Below are positions 28,222 through 38,256 of a stretch of 64,000 nt of DNA, piece by piece. The notes under the pieces were generated by a model, which was not told the origin of the DNA, ran no database searches, and saw only the letters and a program-made list of their open reading frames with translations. This DNA is from Chitinimonas prasina. Lineage in GTDB: Bacteria > Pseudomonadota > Gammaproteobacteria > Burkholderiales > Chitinimonadaceae. The stretch's first letter is position 1, and each line of letters begins with the position of its first letter. The position numbers and the translations under genes were made by a program. The stretch covers positions 1,020,117 through 1,084,116 of the forward strand of contig NZ_BSOG01000001.1 of the NCBI RefSeq assembly GCF_030160395.1. The letters are read 5' to 3'.

Positions 28222-28242
28222 CGGAGAAATTAACGGTCTCCG
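28222..28242. terminator. weak hairpin between convergent entA and phosphopantetheinyl transferase gene
   Basis: CGGAGA pairs with TCTCCG across a nine-base loop in the 68-base gap between the convergent genes. There is no T-tract, so terminator function is only suggested by position. Confidence 0.3.
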
Positions 28243-28266
28243 GGAGCTAGACCTAAGGGCTAGCCC

Positions 28267-28962
28267 TCATGGCGGGCTCAGATCCAGTGCCAGGGCGGCG
28301 CTGACGCCTGCCATGCCCAGGTCGAGGCGCTTAAGCTGCATGGTGCGGGCGGGCTGGATATGCCAGTGCAGCAGGTAGTCCAGTGTAGCTTGCGGCAGCA
28401 CCGTGACGCTGGCCAGGTGGTCGGCCACGCCTACCCCCCAGGCCTTGAGCAGAGCCTCCTTGCCGCTCCAGACATCGAAGAATGCCGCCACCTCCTCTCC
28501 CCCTTGGCAGTGGGCCTGTTCCATCGGGGTATAGGCCTCTGCCAGCAAGGTCAGCGGGTGCCGGGTGTCGTGCACTTCCACGTCCACGCCTACCGGGTGA
28601 GTCTCTGAAATCGCGATCAGGGCATGTTGCCCCGCGTGGCTGACGTTGAACTGTGGGCCCGCAGCCTGCAACACCGGCTTGCCGTGCGCGCCGGGCTGTA
28701 TCTGCAATGCGCCGGCGGATTGACCCAGGTGCGCGCCCAGTAACTGCCGCAGGGTCGCGCGGGTGCTGGCATAGCGTAGGCGATCAGCAGGCTGCCGATA
28801 GCGCAGGCAGGCCGCCTGCTCGGCCTCGCTCAGTTCGGCCCATACGGCGGACGGGAGCGGGGCGGTCAGATCCAGCAGCAGGTGCCAGACCGCCACCCCA
28901 CTGATATACAGCGGACGGATATCCAGTTGCCGACACCGTACCCTCGCGCCATCCAAACTCAC
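28267..28962 (-). CDS. Sfp/EntD-type 4'-phosphopantetheinyl transferase
   Basis: A 231-residue Sfp-family enzyme that transfers phosphopantetheine from CoA to carrier domains, here presumably those of EntB and the NRPS. Motifs: FNVSHAG (about 105-111), the Mg-binding GVDVEVHD (about 124-131) and WSGKEALLKAWGVG (about 164-177). The start is a GTG at 28962 with AGGAGG six bases upstream (28969-28974). It follows the RND pump gene by 14 bases in the same direction, so it is probably the last gene of an adaptor-pump-transferase operon. Confidence 0.9.
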   Translation of the reverse strand: MSLDGARVRCRQLDIRPLYISGVAVWHLLLDLTAPLPSAVWAELSEAEQAACLRYRQPADRLRYASTRATLRQLLGAHLGQSAGALQIQPGAHGKPVLQAAGPQFNVSHAGQHALIAISETHPVGVDVEVHDTRHPLTLLAEAYTPMEQAHCQGGEEVAAFFDVWSGKEALLKAWGVGVADHLASVTVLPQATLDYLLHWHIQPARTMQLKRLDLGMAGVSAALALDLSPP

Positions 28963-28976
28963 TCACACCCTCCTGT

Positions 28977-31900
28977 TCAGGCTGATCCGGCCACCACTGC
29001 CTTAGCCACAGGCTGGCGCCAGCACCGTAATCGTGCGACCAAGCCATGCGTCAGCAGATAGGCCAGCGGCACAAAGAATATCGCCAGCAAGGTCGCCGTC
29101 ACCACCCCACCCAGCACGCCGGTGCCGACCGCATGCTGGCTGGCCGAGCCCGGCCCTGTGGCCAGCACCAAGGGCACGACACCCGCGCCAAAGGCCAGCG
29201 AGGTCATCAGGATAGGCCGCAGGCGCAGGCTGGCACCCTGCAGCACACCATCCAGCGCGCTAGCACCATTGCGTACGGCAGCCTCAGCGAACTCGATGAT
29301 CAGGATGGCATTCTTGGCGGACAGGCCTACCGTGGTCAACAGCCCCACCTGGAAATAGATGTCGCTGGGCAGGCCTCGGATGCTGACAGCGAGCATGGCC
29401 CCGACCACCCCCAGCGGTATCACCATCAGTACCGCCACGGGTACCGACCAGCTCTCATACAACGCCGCAAGGCACAGGAAGACGAACAGGATGGAGGCGG
29501 CATACAGCATGGGGGCCTGGCCGCTGGACAGCTTGTCCTGGTAGGAGAGGCCGCTCCACTCATAGCTGGTGCCGGGCAGGCGTGCCGCCAGTTGCTCTAT
29601 GGCCGCCATGGCATCGCCTGAACTGACGCCGGGCGCGGCGGAGCCAAATACCTGGGTCGCCATCATGCCGTTGTAACGGCGCAGCTGTGCCGGGCCTTCC
29701 TCCCAGCGGGTCTGGGCGAAGGCGCTGAATGGCGTCATCTGGCCGCTGCCACCGCGTACCGCCCACAGCCCGATATCCTCGGGGCGCGAGCGGTACGGTG
29801 CATCCGCCTGCACCATGACCTTCTTCACCCGCCCCTGGTGGATAAAGTCATTGACGTAGCTACCTCCCCAGGCCGTGCCCAGGGTGCTGTTCACATCCGC
29901 AAGGTCCAGGCCCAACACGGCGGCCTTGACCTGATCCACCTCCACCCGCAGTTGCGGCATGCTGTCGTTGCCGTTGGCCCGCACCGCCATCAGGCGCGGG
30001 TCGCGCTGGGCTTCGGCAACCAGTTGCTCCCTGGCCAGTGCCAGGCTGGACTGCCCCTGGCCGCTGATGTCCTGCAACCAGAAATCAAAGCCATTGGTCT
30101 GGCCCAGGCCTTCGATGGGGGGCAGCACCATGCTGAAGACCTCGGCATCGCGTAGCTGGCTCAAGGCCTGGTTGGCGCGCTCGGCAATGGCCAGCGCGCT
30201 GTTCTCCTCGCCCTTGCGCTGTGACCAGTCCTTGAGCGAGATAAAGGCCATGCCGGCATTCTGCCCAGGGCCACCGAAACTGAAGCCAGCCAGGGTGTAG
30301 ATGGCCTCGATATTGGCATTTTCCGCCTCCAGGAAATGCCGCTCCACCGCCTCTACCACATTGGCCGTGCGGGGATAGGTGGCGCCGCCGGGCAGGGTGA
30401 ACTGCACCATGACCGTGCCCTGGTCATCGTCAGGTATGAAGGCCGTGGGCAGGCGGTAATGCAAGACCCCCATCAGCCCCACTATGGCCAGGTAGACCAG
30501 GCCGTAGCGCACCGGCCGCGCCAGTAGGCCCGCCAGCCAGCCGCCATAGCGCCGTTGTGCAGCATCGAAACCACGGTTGAAGCGCCCCAGCAAGCCGCCC
30601 TGCCGCACGGTGTGGCCAGGCTTGAGGAAGGTGGCGCACAGCGCTGGCGTAATGCAGACCGCCACCAGCACCGACAGTGCCATGGCCGCCACGATGGTGA
30701 TCGAGAACTGGCGGTAGATCACACCGACCGATCCGCCGAAGAAGGCCATGGGCAGAAAAACCGCCCCCAGCACCATGGCGATGCCGACCAGGGCGCCTGT
30801 GATCTCACGCATGGAAGCCAGGGTGGCCGCCCGCGCGTCAAGGCCACGCTCCAACATGATGCGCTCGACGTTCTCGACCACCACGATGGCATCGTCCACC
30901 AGCAGGCCGATGGCCAGCACCATGGCGAACAGGGTCAGGGTGTTGATGGCGTACCCCGCCACGGCCAGCACGCCAAAGGTCCCCAGCAGCACGATGGGCA
31001 CGGTGATGGCGGGAATCAGCGTGGCACGCCAGTTCTGCAGGAAGAGATACATCACCAGCACGACCAGCACCACGGCCTCCAGCAACGTCTTGCAGACTTC
31101 CAGGATGGAGAGCTTGACGAAGCGCGAGGTATCTTCGGGGAAGGACACTTCCATGCCCGGCGGAAACGCCTTGCGCAGTTCGGCGACCTTGTCCTTGATT
31201 GCCTGGGCGGTGACCAGGGCATTGGCGTCCGGTGCCAGCATGAAGGCCAGCCCGGAGGCCGGGTAGCCATTCAACCGCGAGGTGCTGCCATAGTCCTCAC
31301 TGCCCAACTCAACCCGGGCAACATCACCCAGCCGCACCACCGCACCATAGGGGCTGGTCTTGATGACGATGTGACGGAACTGCTCGGGCGTCTTTAGCCG
31401 CGACAGCGCCGTCACTGTTGCGTTGAGCTGCTGGGTATCGGCCGAGGGCCGCGCACCCATCTCGCCCACCGAGACTTCGGTATTCTGCTTGGCGATGGCG
31501 TCAGTCACATCCAGGGGCATCAGGCCATGGCTGCGCAGCTTGTGCGGGTCCAGCCAGATACGCATGGCATAGGGCGCGCCGAAATTCTGCACCCGGCCCA
31601 CCCCTTCCACCCGGCTCAGCGGGTCTTGCAGCGTGCTGGCCAGCCAGTCCGAGATATCGGTATCGCTGCGCTGGCGCGTGGTGTCGTAGAACGCCGCAAT
31701 CATCAGGAAACCGCTCTGCAGCTTGGTGATGGTCAGTCCGTTCTGCTGTACCGGTCCTGGCAGCCGGCTGGCCACCTGGCTGGCCTTGTTCTGCACCTGT
31801 ACCTGGGCGACGTCAGGATCGGTGCCCTGCTTGAACGTCAGCATGATTTCGGCACGCCCGGCGCCGCTGCTGTTCGAGCTGAAGTACATCAGGTTGTCGA

Positions 31901-32117
31901 GGCCCTTCAGCTCCTGCTCCAGTACCTGGGTGACGCTGTTTTCCACTACCTGGGCCGAGGCGCCGGGATAGCTGGCACTGATCATCACCGACGGCGGGGC
32001 AATGTCGGGGTACTGCGAGACGGACAGACGGCTGACCGCCACGGCGCCGGCCAGCATGGTCATGATCGCCAGCACCCAGGCAAACACCGGGCGCTCGATG
32101 AAGAAGCGTGCCAGCAT
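28977..32117 (-). CDS. RND efflux transporter, HAE1 (AcrB/MexB) type
   Basis: A 1046-residue inner-membrane proton-driven drug/metabolite exporter with 12 membrane helices and two large periplasmic loops, the usual AcrB length. Visible signatures are the N-terminal FFIERPVFAWVLAI, the proton-relay aspartates in GLLVDDAIVVVENVER, PTAFIPDDDQG and the late GLSAKNAILIIEFA. It is encoded three bases after its adaptor gene. The location inside the siderophore locus, downstream of a Fur box, suggests iron-regulated expression and a role in siderophore export from the periplasm. Drug efflux cannot be excluded. No outer-membrane TolC-type channel gene is in the window. Confidence 0.95.
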   Translation of the reverse strand: MLARFFIERPVFAWVLAIMTMLAGAVAVSRLSVSQYPDIAPPSVMISASYPGASAQVVENSVTQVLEQELKGLDNLMYFSSNSSGAGRAEIMLTFKQGTDPDVAQVQVQNKASQVASRLPGPVQQNGLTITKLQSGFLMIAAFYDTTRQRSDTDISDWLASTLQDPLSRVEGVGRVQNFGAPYAMRIWLDPHKLRSHGLMPLDVTDAIAKQNTEVSVGEMGARPSADTQQLNATVTALSRLKTPEQFRHIVIKTSPYGAVVRLGDVARVELGSEDYGSTSRLNGYPASGLAFMLAPDANALVTAQAIKDKVAELRKAFPPGMEVSFPEDTSRFVKLSILEVCKTLLEAVVLVVLVMYLFLQNWRATLIPAITVPIVLLGTFGVLAVAGYAINTLTLFAMVLAIGLLVDDAIVVVENVERIMLERGLDARAATLASMREITGALVGIAMVLGAVFLPMAFFGGSVGVIYRQFSITIVAAMALSVLVAVCITPALCATFLKPGHTVRQGGLLGRFNRGFDAAQRRYGGWLAGLLARPVRYGLVYLAIVGLMGVLHYRLPTAFIPDDDQGTVMVQFTLPGGATYPRTANVVEAVERHFLEAENANIEAIYTLAGFSFGGPGQNAGMAFISLKDWSQRKGEENSALAIAERANQALSQLRDAEVFSMVLPPIEGLGQTNGFDFWLQDISGQGQSSLALAREQLVAEAQRDPRLMAVRANGNDSMPQLRVEVDQVKAAVLGLDLADVNSTLGTAWGGSYVNDFIHQGRVKKVMVQADAPYRSRPEDIGLWAVRGGSGQMTPFSAFAQTRWEEGPAQLRRYNGMMATQVFGSAAPGVSSGDAMAAIEQLAARLPGTSYEWSGLSYQDKLSSGQAPMLYAASILFVFLCLAALYESWSVPVAVLMVIPLGVVGAMLAVSIRGLPSDIYFQVGLLTTVGLSAKNAILIIEFAEAAVRNGASALDGVLQGASLRLRPILMTSLAFGAGVVPLVLATGPGSASQHAVGTGVLGGVVTATLLAIFFVPLAYLLTHGLVARLRCWRQPVAKAVVAGSA

Positions 32118-32120
32118 GGA

Positions 32121-33287
32121 TCAGCCCCCCTTTCCGCGTCCGGGCGCGGGTGCGTCGGCACCTGCCACGGCCTGCACCGCCTCGACCGGCTGCCCCGGCC
32201 GCACCCGCTGCAAACCGTCGACGATCAGCCGATCGCCGCTGCGCAAGCCGGCGGTGACCACCCAGTAGTTGCCCAGGCTGCCCTGCACGGCCAGTTGCCG
32301 CGCTTCGGCCTGGCTACGGGCATTGACCACCAGCGCCGTGGGCTCGCCCCTGGCGCTGTAGGCCACGCCTTGCTGCGGCACCAGGAAAACCCGCCGTTGT
32401 ACCGCCTGTTCGACTTCTGCCCGCACATACATGCCAGGCAGCAGCAGGCCCTCAGGGTTGGGGAATTCTGCCCGCAGCGTCACCGCACCGGTTGCCGGGT
32501 CCACCCCCACCTCGGCGAACTTCAGCACACCCGCGTGCTGGTAGCGTTGGCCATCTTCCAGCCGCAGCGTGACCTTGGCACCCGCGGTGCGCAGCCCGCC
32601 CTGCGGAAAGGTGCGCTTGAGACTGAGCAGCGCCTGGCTGGACTGGACGATATCGACATAGATGGGATCAAGCTGCTGTATGGTCGCCATCGCCCCACCT
32701 TGCCCAGCAGAGACCAGCGCGCCCTCGGTCACCTCGGAGCGGCCTATGCGGCCGCTGATCGGTGCAGTAATCCGGGTCCGGTCCAGCTCCACCTGGGTGG
32801 CCTTGGTGCTGGCACGGCGCGCCGCCGCCGCCGCAGCGCCCTGCTGGTAGGCCGACTTCATGTCGTCCAGCGCCTGGGGGCTGACGAAATTGAGCTTGCT
32901 CAGCTCGTCATAGCGACGCACCTTGGCTTGCAGGCTGGCCAGGTTGGCCTCGGCATCGGCCAGATTGGCCTGTGCCTGGTCGTGCGCCGCCTGGTAGCTG
33001 CCCGAGTCGATCTGGTACAGCACCTGGCCGGCGCGGACTAGGGCCCCCTCCTCGAACAGCCTGCGCTGAACGATGCCCGACACCTGCGGCCGGACTTCTG
33101 ACACACGATACGCCGCCGTGCGCCCCGCCAACTCGGTCAGCACCGGTGCATCCTGCGCCGCCAGGGTCAGGACGCCGACCTTGGGTGCCATGGTGGGCGG
33201 GCCTTCGGCCGCTGGGTCGCCTGCGGGGGCCTTGCTACAGCCCAGCAGGCCAAGCGGCAGCAACAGGGCAAGACTTTTCTTTAGCAT
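32121..33287 (-). CDS. RND periplasmic adaptor (membrane fusion) lipoprotein
   Basis: A 388-residue AcrA/MexA-type adaptor. The N-terminus is a lipoprotein signal with lipobox LLGC (C17). It is followed by the lipoyl/beta-barrel half-motif, an alanine- and glutamine-rich helical hairpin (about 95-160) and the RITAPISGRIGRS block. It bridges the RND pump to an outer-membrane channel. A GGGAGG site precedes the ATG by about nine bases. It is first in its operon and divergent from fepB across a near-perfect Fur box. Confidence 0.93.
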   Translation of the reverse strand: MLKKSLALLLPLGLLGCSKAPAGDPAAEGPPTMAPKVGVLTLAAQDAPVLTELAGRTAAYRVSEVRPQVSGIVQRRLFEEGALVRAGQVLYQIDSGSYQAAHDQAQANLADAEANLASLQAKVRRYDELSKLNFVSPQALDDMKSAYQQGAAAAAARRASTKATQVELDRTRITAPISGRIGRSEVTEGALVSAGQGGAMATIQQLDPIYVDIVQSSQALLSLKRTFPQGGLRTAGAKVTLRLEDGQRYQHAGVLKFAEVGVDPATGAVTLRAEFPNPEGLLLPGMYVRAEVEQAVQRRVFLVPQQGVAYSARGEPTALVVNARSQAEARQLAVQGSLGNYWVVTAGLRSGDRLIVDGLQRVRPGQPVEAVQAVAGADAPAPGRGKGG

Positions 33288-33435
33288 GGTCGATAGCCTC
33301 CCGTCAGCAGCCGCGCTTGCGCTGGCTGCCGTGGGCAGGCGACTCCTTGTTCACAGTGGGGAATTAACCTAGAAAAACCGGCAGGGCATCTACCCTGGCC
33401 CTGCACGCAGCAGTAAGCCTCATTGCCAGGAATTT

Positions 33436-33454
33436 AATGATAATACTTATCATT
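33436..33454. promoter_or_regulatory. Fur box between the RND operon and fepB
   Basis: AATGATAATACTTATCATT contains the perfect inverted repeat TGATAAT-A-CTTATCA (one mismatch to the ideal right arm) and is the strongest Fur site in the window. It lies in the divergent promoter region of the adaptor/pump operon and fepB. Confidence 0.88.
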
Positions 33455-33531
33455 CGTAATAGAATTGCGCATGCAGGCCGCACCTGTCAATCGCTGCCGC
33501 AGGCCCCCTTCCCCCCAAGACCCTGGAAAAC

Positions 33532-34620
33532 ATGCGTATCCCCTGCCTATTCAAGCGAGAAGCAGCTTCTGCCTCCACCACGGCCTGGCTGGCCACCTGC
33601 CTGCTGCTCGCCCTGCTTGGCGGCTGTGGCAAGCAGGCCGAGGCAACCACCGCCGCCAAAACCAGCCCTGCCCAGGCCAGCGGCTGGCCGCGCAGCATCA
33701 TGACCGCCAAGGGTGAAGTCGTCATTGACCGCCCGCCGCAGCGCATCGTCTCCACCAGCGTCACACTGACCGGCACCCTGCTCACCATCAACGCGCCCAT
33801 CGTGGCCAGCGGTGCCACCCAGGGCGGTACTGCCATCACCGACGACCAGGGATTCTTCACCCAATGGTCAGACGTTGCCAAGGCCCGCAAGCTGCAGCCG
33901 CTCTATCGCGGCGAGCCGAACGCCGAAGCCATCATCGCGGCCAATCCCGACCTCATCATCGTGGCCGGTACCGGTGGCGATTCGGCGCTCAAGCTGTATG
34001 AGCAGCTGAACCTGGTGGCACCGACCCTGGTGGTCAACTACGACGACAAGAGCTGGCAGGAACTGGCCACGCTGTTCGGTCGCGCCACCGGCCACGAGGC
34101 CGATGCCGCCGCTGCCATCCAGCGCTTCGACAGCCTGGCGGCCGCCACCCGCGCCAGCCTGGTGCTGCCGCCGCAACCCACCACGGCCCTGGTCTACTAC
34201 GAGGACGATTCCGGCGCCAACGTCTGGACCGGCGCATCAGCCCAGGGAAAGCTGCTGACGGATCTGGGCTTCCAGCTCGCCGCCGTGCCCGACTCGGTCA
34301 AGGGCGACAAGAGCATGGGCATACGCAAGGACATCATCCAGCTGTCGGGTGAGAAATTCGCCGACGGCCTGCAGGGCCAGACCCTGCTGCTGTTCTCGGG
34401 CAATCCGCAGACCGCCGCACAGGTGAAGCGCAACCGCTTCCTGGCGGGCAGCCCGGCCATCAAGGCCGGTCATGTCTACCCCATGGGGCTAGACACCTTC
34501 CGCCTAGACTATTACAGCGCCACCCAGCTGCTGCGGCATATGCAGACGCTGTTCCACGGCAGCCAGGCGGCCGCGAGCGAGCAGGGTAAAGCGGCAACCA
34601 AGCCCGCCAGCCGGGGATAG
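33532..34620 (+). CDS. fepB: ferric-catecholate ABC transporter substrate-binding lipoprotein
   Basis: A 362-residue periplasmic binding protein, FepB-like throughout (PPQRIVSTSVTLTGTLLTIN; PDLIIVAGTGGDSALKLY; VNYDDKSWQ). The signal carries a lipobox (LLGGC, C32), so it is probably membrane-anchored. It captures the ferric siderophore delivered by the TonB receptor and passes it to FepDGC. Transcription is divergent from the RND operon across a Fur box. It is separated from fepDGC by the convergent entS gene, so the transporter is encoded in two units. Confidence 0.92.
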   Translation: MRIPCLFKREAASASTTAWLATCLLLALLGGCGKQAEATTAAKTSPAQASGWPRSIMTAKGEVVIDRPPQRIVSTSVTLTGTLLTINAPIVASGATQGGTAITDDQGFFTQWSDVAKARKLQPLYRGEPNAEAIIAANPDLIIVAGTGGDSALKLYEQLNLVAPTLVVNYDDKSWQELATLFGRATGHEADAAAAIQRFDSLAAATRASLVLPPQPTTALVYYEDDSGANVWTGASAQGKLLTDLGFQLAAVPDSVKGDKSMGIRKDIIQLSGEKFADGLQGQTLLLFSGNPQTAAQVKRNRFLAGSPAIKAGHVYPMGLDTFRLDYYSATQLLRHMQTLFHGSQAAASEQGKAATKPASRG

Positions 34621-34800
34621 GCGGAAACGACGCGCCTGAAGATGGCTTGCGCCATGGTCAGGCTCATGCGCTGCACTCGATACCCGACAAACCCGGGCCT
34701 CGTCTGGCGTCGAGGCCCAGTTTGATAAACAAGGTCGCAAAGCGCTTGCAAGCGGGCACCGGCTGAGGGTGGCGGCACGCCCGCCTACCGCCAAGTGCCC

Positions 34801-36072
34801 CTACTCCGCAGCGGCAGCAGCAGGCTGCGGCGCAGGCGCGGTCGACGCCTGGCCGCCCAGCCGGCGCAGGGTGCCAAAGCCCAGGCCCATCAGCACCATC
34901 AGGCCGGCAGCGATGCCGCCCAGCGTGGCGGCAGCACCCAGGGGTGCCACTACGCGTGCCAGCGCGCCCACACCCACCGCCCCAGCCGCATCGCCTACCA
35001 CGTCCTGCGCATTCCACAGGCTGTTGATACGGCCCAGCAGGTGATCGGGCGTATGGCTTTGCACCAGGGTGAACTGCAGCAGCGAGGCAATGGAGCCCAG
35101 GTAGCCGATGATGGCCAGCGCCATCAGCGCCGGTAGGATGTGGCCCACCAGGCCCAGCACAGACACGGCCAGGGAGGAGCCCAGCACGGCGCCCAGCATC
35201 ACCCTGCCTGGCCGGCGAAGGCCGCCCACCCAGCCACTGGTGAAGGCGCCCAGCATGGCGCCGAGCGGCACGGCGCCGTACATCAGGCCCACTTCGAATG
35301 CCCCGCCGCCGTAGCCGTCTTCTGCCAAGGCAGGAAACAGCACACGCACTGCGCTCAGCAAGGCCTGCAGGGTGCCCACTGCCACCACGGCCCCCACCAC
35401 CTTGTTCTGCCAAAGGAACTGCACGCCCTCGCGCAGCGCCTGCAGCGGGTGCTCCGGCTCGCCCCCCTGCGGCAGCAGAGCAGGCAGACGAGTCAGCGGC
35501 AGCAGCGTACACAGGGTACCCACGCCGGCCAGCAGGTAGTTCCAGCTGACACCTGCGCTCACGATCAGCACCCCGCCGATGGCTGGGGCCAACACGGCGC
35601 CAAAGCGCACGATAAGCATACTCAAGGCGCCGGCGGCAGGCAGGTTCTCGCGCCCCACCAGCGTAGGTGTGGCCGCCATCAGCGCCGTAATGCCCATGGC
35701 CCCGAAGAAGCCATCCCATAGCGATACCAGATAGAGCGCCGTCAGCGACGGCGCGGCGACAAAGCTGTTGGCAGCCAAGGCCAGGAAGCCAATGCCGCAC
35801 AGCCCCCGCGCCAGCAGTATCAAGCTGCGCCGGTCATACCGGTCTGCCAGCACGCCGCCGCACATCAGGCCCACGAACATACCGATACCATCAAGCGCCA
35901 TGGCGAGGCCAACCTGCAGCGTAGAGCCGGTCAGCTGATGGATCTGCACCGGCACGGCCACCATCAGGATGCCAAGGGCCAGCACTGACATCATGCGGGC
36001 CACGAACACGGCCCGGAAATGGGCGTTCTGCTTGAGCAGGCTGAAATCCAGGAAAATGCTGGGTCGACTCAT
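34801..36072 (-). CDS. entS: siderophore exporter, MFS family
   Basis: A 423-residue 12-helix major facilitator with close EntS similarity along its length: FRAVFVARMMSVLALGILMV, the GGVLADRYDRRSLILLARG loop, SLWDGFFGAMGITALMAATP and LVGRENLPAAG. EntS exports enterobactin-type siderophores across the inner membrane. The start at 36072 (MSRPSIFLDFSLL) matches the EntS N-terminus better than the frame's upstream ATG at 36159. It is convergent with fepB and divergent from fepD. Confidence 0.92.
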   Translation of the reverse strand: MSRPSIFLDFSLLKQNAHFRAVFVARMMSVLALGILMVAVPVQIHQLTGSTLQVGLAMALDGIGMFVGLMCGGVLADRYDRRSLILLARGLCGIGFLALAANSFVAAPSLTALYLVSLWDGFFGAMGITALMAATPTLVGRENLPAAGALSMLIVRFGAVLAPAIGGVLIVSAGVSWNYLLAGVGTLCTLLPLTRLPALLPQGGEPEHPLQALREGVQFLWQNKVVGAVVAVGTLQALLSAVRVLFPALAEDGYGGGAFEVGLMYGAVPLGAMLGAFTSGWVGGLRRPGRVMLGAVLGSSLAVSVLGLVGHILPALMALAIIGYLGSIASLLQFTLVQSHTPDHLLGRINSLWNAQDVVGDAAGAVGVGALARVVAPLGAAATLGGIAAGLMVLMGLGFGTLRRLGGQASTAPAPQPAAAAAE

Positions 36073-36164
36073 GAGCGGGTGATCCGATGGACTGAGAGAA
36101 TGGCGGCAAGGCGAGGCGCTTGCCGGGCTTTTGCCGGTCCGGCATGTTAACATGGTCAAATCTA

Positions 36165-36184
36165 AATACGAATGATTTGCATTT
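36165..36184. promoter_or_regulatory. possible Fur box between entS and fepD
   Basis: AATACGAATGATTTGCATTT resembles overlapping Fur hexamers but has more mismatches than the other three sites. It is centred in the divergent entS/fepD region, with its right edge only four bases before the fepD ATG. Confidence 0.45.
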
Positions 36185-36188
36185 GTTA

Positions 36189-37217
36189 ATGCGTAAAACT
36201 CCCCTGCCCACCGCCTTACCTGCCGCCAACCGGCTGGCCTGGCTGGTGCTTTGCCTAGGCCTGCTGTCGGTGCTGACCTTGCTCAGCCTGACCCTGGGCG
36301 CCAAGTCCATCTCCCTGGCGATAGTGGCCGACAGCCTGTTCGGGCCGGGCCAGCACCCCGACGCCATCATCATCACCGAAGGCCGCCTGCCGCGTACCCT
36401 GCTGGGCCTGCTGGCCGGCGCCGCGCTGGGCCTCTCCGGCGCCATCATCCAGGCGCTCACCCGCAATCCGCTGGCCGATCCCGGCATATTGGGCGTCAAC
36501 GCTGGCGCCAGCTTTGCCGTGGTGTTGGGCGCGGGCGTCTTCGGCATTACTTCGGCCGCGGGCTACCTGGCTTTTGCCTTTGTCGGCGCGCTGGCCACCA
36601 CCTTGCTGGTCTATCTGGTCGGCGCCTATGGCACAGCCAGGCTGGAGCCCATGCGCTTCGTACTGGCCGGTGTGGCCATCAGCGCGGTGATGATGGGCTT
36701 TGCCTCCAGCATCACCTTGCTCAATCCCTGGGCCTTCGACCGCGTGCGCTTCTGGAGCGCCGGCTCGCTCGATGTACGCGATCTGGACCTGGTGCTGCAG
36801 GTGGCGCCTGCCCTGCTGCTGGGCATCGTCATCGCCCTGCTGCTGGCACGCCCGCTCAATGTGCTGGGCATGGGCGAGGACCTGGCCGTCTCGCTGGGCA
36901 GCCGGCCTAGGCTGATCCATGCGACGGCGGTACTGGCCATCACCCTGCTGTGCGGCGCCAGTACCGCCATCGCCGGCCCCATAGGCTTTGTCGGCTTGAT
37001 GATTCCGCACATTGCCCGCTGGATGGTAGGCACCGACCAGCGCTGGATCATGGCCTGCACGCTGCTGCTGGCACCGGTACTGTTGCTGGCCTCCGACATC
37101 ATCGGTCGGCTGCTGGTGCCGGGCGAACTGCGTGTGTCCATCGTGACGGCCTTCGTCGGCGCCCCGGTGCTGATCTGGCTGGCGCGCCGGGCGCAGCTCA
37201 GCGGGAGCCGCACATGA
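36189..37217 (+). CDS. fepD: ferric-catecholate ABC transporter permease FepD
   Basis: A 342-residue FecCD-family permease with about ten hydrophobic segments. Typical motifs are LGAKSISLA, the GRLPRTLLGLLAGAALGLSG signature, QALTRNPLADPGILGVNAGA and PIGFVGLMIPHIAR. It forms the inner-membrane channel with FepG. The only suitable ATG is at 36189; it has no evident ribosome site and lies just after the Fur-like sequence, so a leaderless or differently started transcript is possible. fepG overlaps its stop. Confidence 0.93.
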   Translation: MRKTPLPTALPAANRLAWLVLCLGLLSVLTLLSLTLGAKSISLAIVADSLFGPGQHPDAIIITEGRLPRTLLGLLAGAALGLSGAIIQALTRNPLADPGILGVNAGASFAVVLGAGVFGITSAAGYLAFAFVGALATTLLVYLVGAYGTARLEPMRFVLAGVAISAVMMGFASSITLLNPWAFDRVRFWSAGSLDVRDLDLVLQVAPALLLGIVIALLLARPLNVLGMGEDLAVSLGSRPRLIHATAVLAITLLCGASTAIAGPIGFVGLMIPHIARWMVGTDQRWIMACTLLLAPVLLLASDIIGRLLVPGELRVSIVTAFVGAPVLIWLARRAQLSGSRT

Positions 37218-38256
37218 GCCCATCCGATTACCTCTACCTGGGCCGGCCCACAGGCCCTATCTACCTGCGCGTGCGGGCCAAGGGCCTTTGGGTGGGCATG
37301 CTGCTGGCTCTGGCAGCCCTGATGCTGGCCGGGCTTGCCCTCGGTGCCGGTGCGCTGGAACTGAGCCATGCCCAGGTCTGGCAGGCGCTGCTGGGTGAGG
37401 GCCCTGCACGGCTGGGCGCCGTGGTGCGTGAATGGCGGCTGCCGCGTGTGGTAATGGCACTGGTGGTCGGTGGCGCGCTGGGCATGAGCGGCGCCATCTT
37501 CCAGTCGCTGATACGCAACCCGCTGGGCAGCCCGGATGTCATCGGCTTCAACACCGGTGCCTATACCGGTGCCCTGGTCACCATCATCCTGCTGCAAGGC
37601 TCCTACTTCGAAATCGCCACAGGCGCTCTGGTGGGTGGCCTGGCTGCCGCCCTGCTGGTCTATCTGCTGGCCTATCGCCGCGGCATCCAGGGCTTTCGCC
37701 TGATCATCGTGGGCATCGCCATCAGTGCCATGCTGGCGGCTTTCAATACCTGGCTGATGATCAGCGCCAGCCTGGAATCGGCCATGACGGCTGCACTCTG
37801 GGGCGCCGGCTCGCTCAACGGCATCACCTGGGACAAGGCCCTGCCTTCCGCGCTGTTCAGCCTGGTCGCCATGGTGCTGACGCTGCTGCTCGGTCGGCGC
37901 ATGGCGCTGCTGGAAATGGGCGATGACAGCGCCAGCGCGCTAGGCGTGCCGGCCGAGCGCACGCGCCTGCAGCTGATGAGCCTGGGCGTGGTGCTCACGG
38001 CCGCCGCCACCGCCGCTGCCGGCCCCATCTCCTTCATCGCCCTGGCCGCACCGCAGATCGCGCAGCGGCTCAGCCGCAGCCATGGCACGGCACTGCTCTG
38101 CGCCTTCTGGGTCGGTGCGCTGCTGCTGTTGCTGGCTGACTATTGCGCCCAGCACCTGTTCGCCCCACGCCAGTTACCGGTCGGCATCGTTACCGTCAGT
38201 ATCGGCGGCCTCTACCTGGTATGGCTGCTGTTCCGTCAATCCCGCCTGGCCTCATC

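Noticed and set aside
30555-31397. 280-codon plus-strand ORF antisense to the RND pump
   Set aside because: His/Gln/Gly-rich shadow frame opposite conserved RND motifs.
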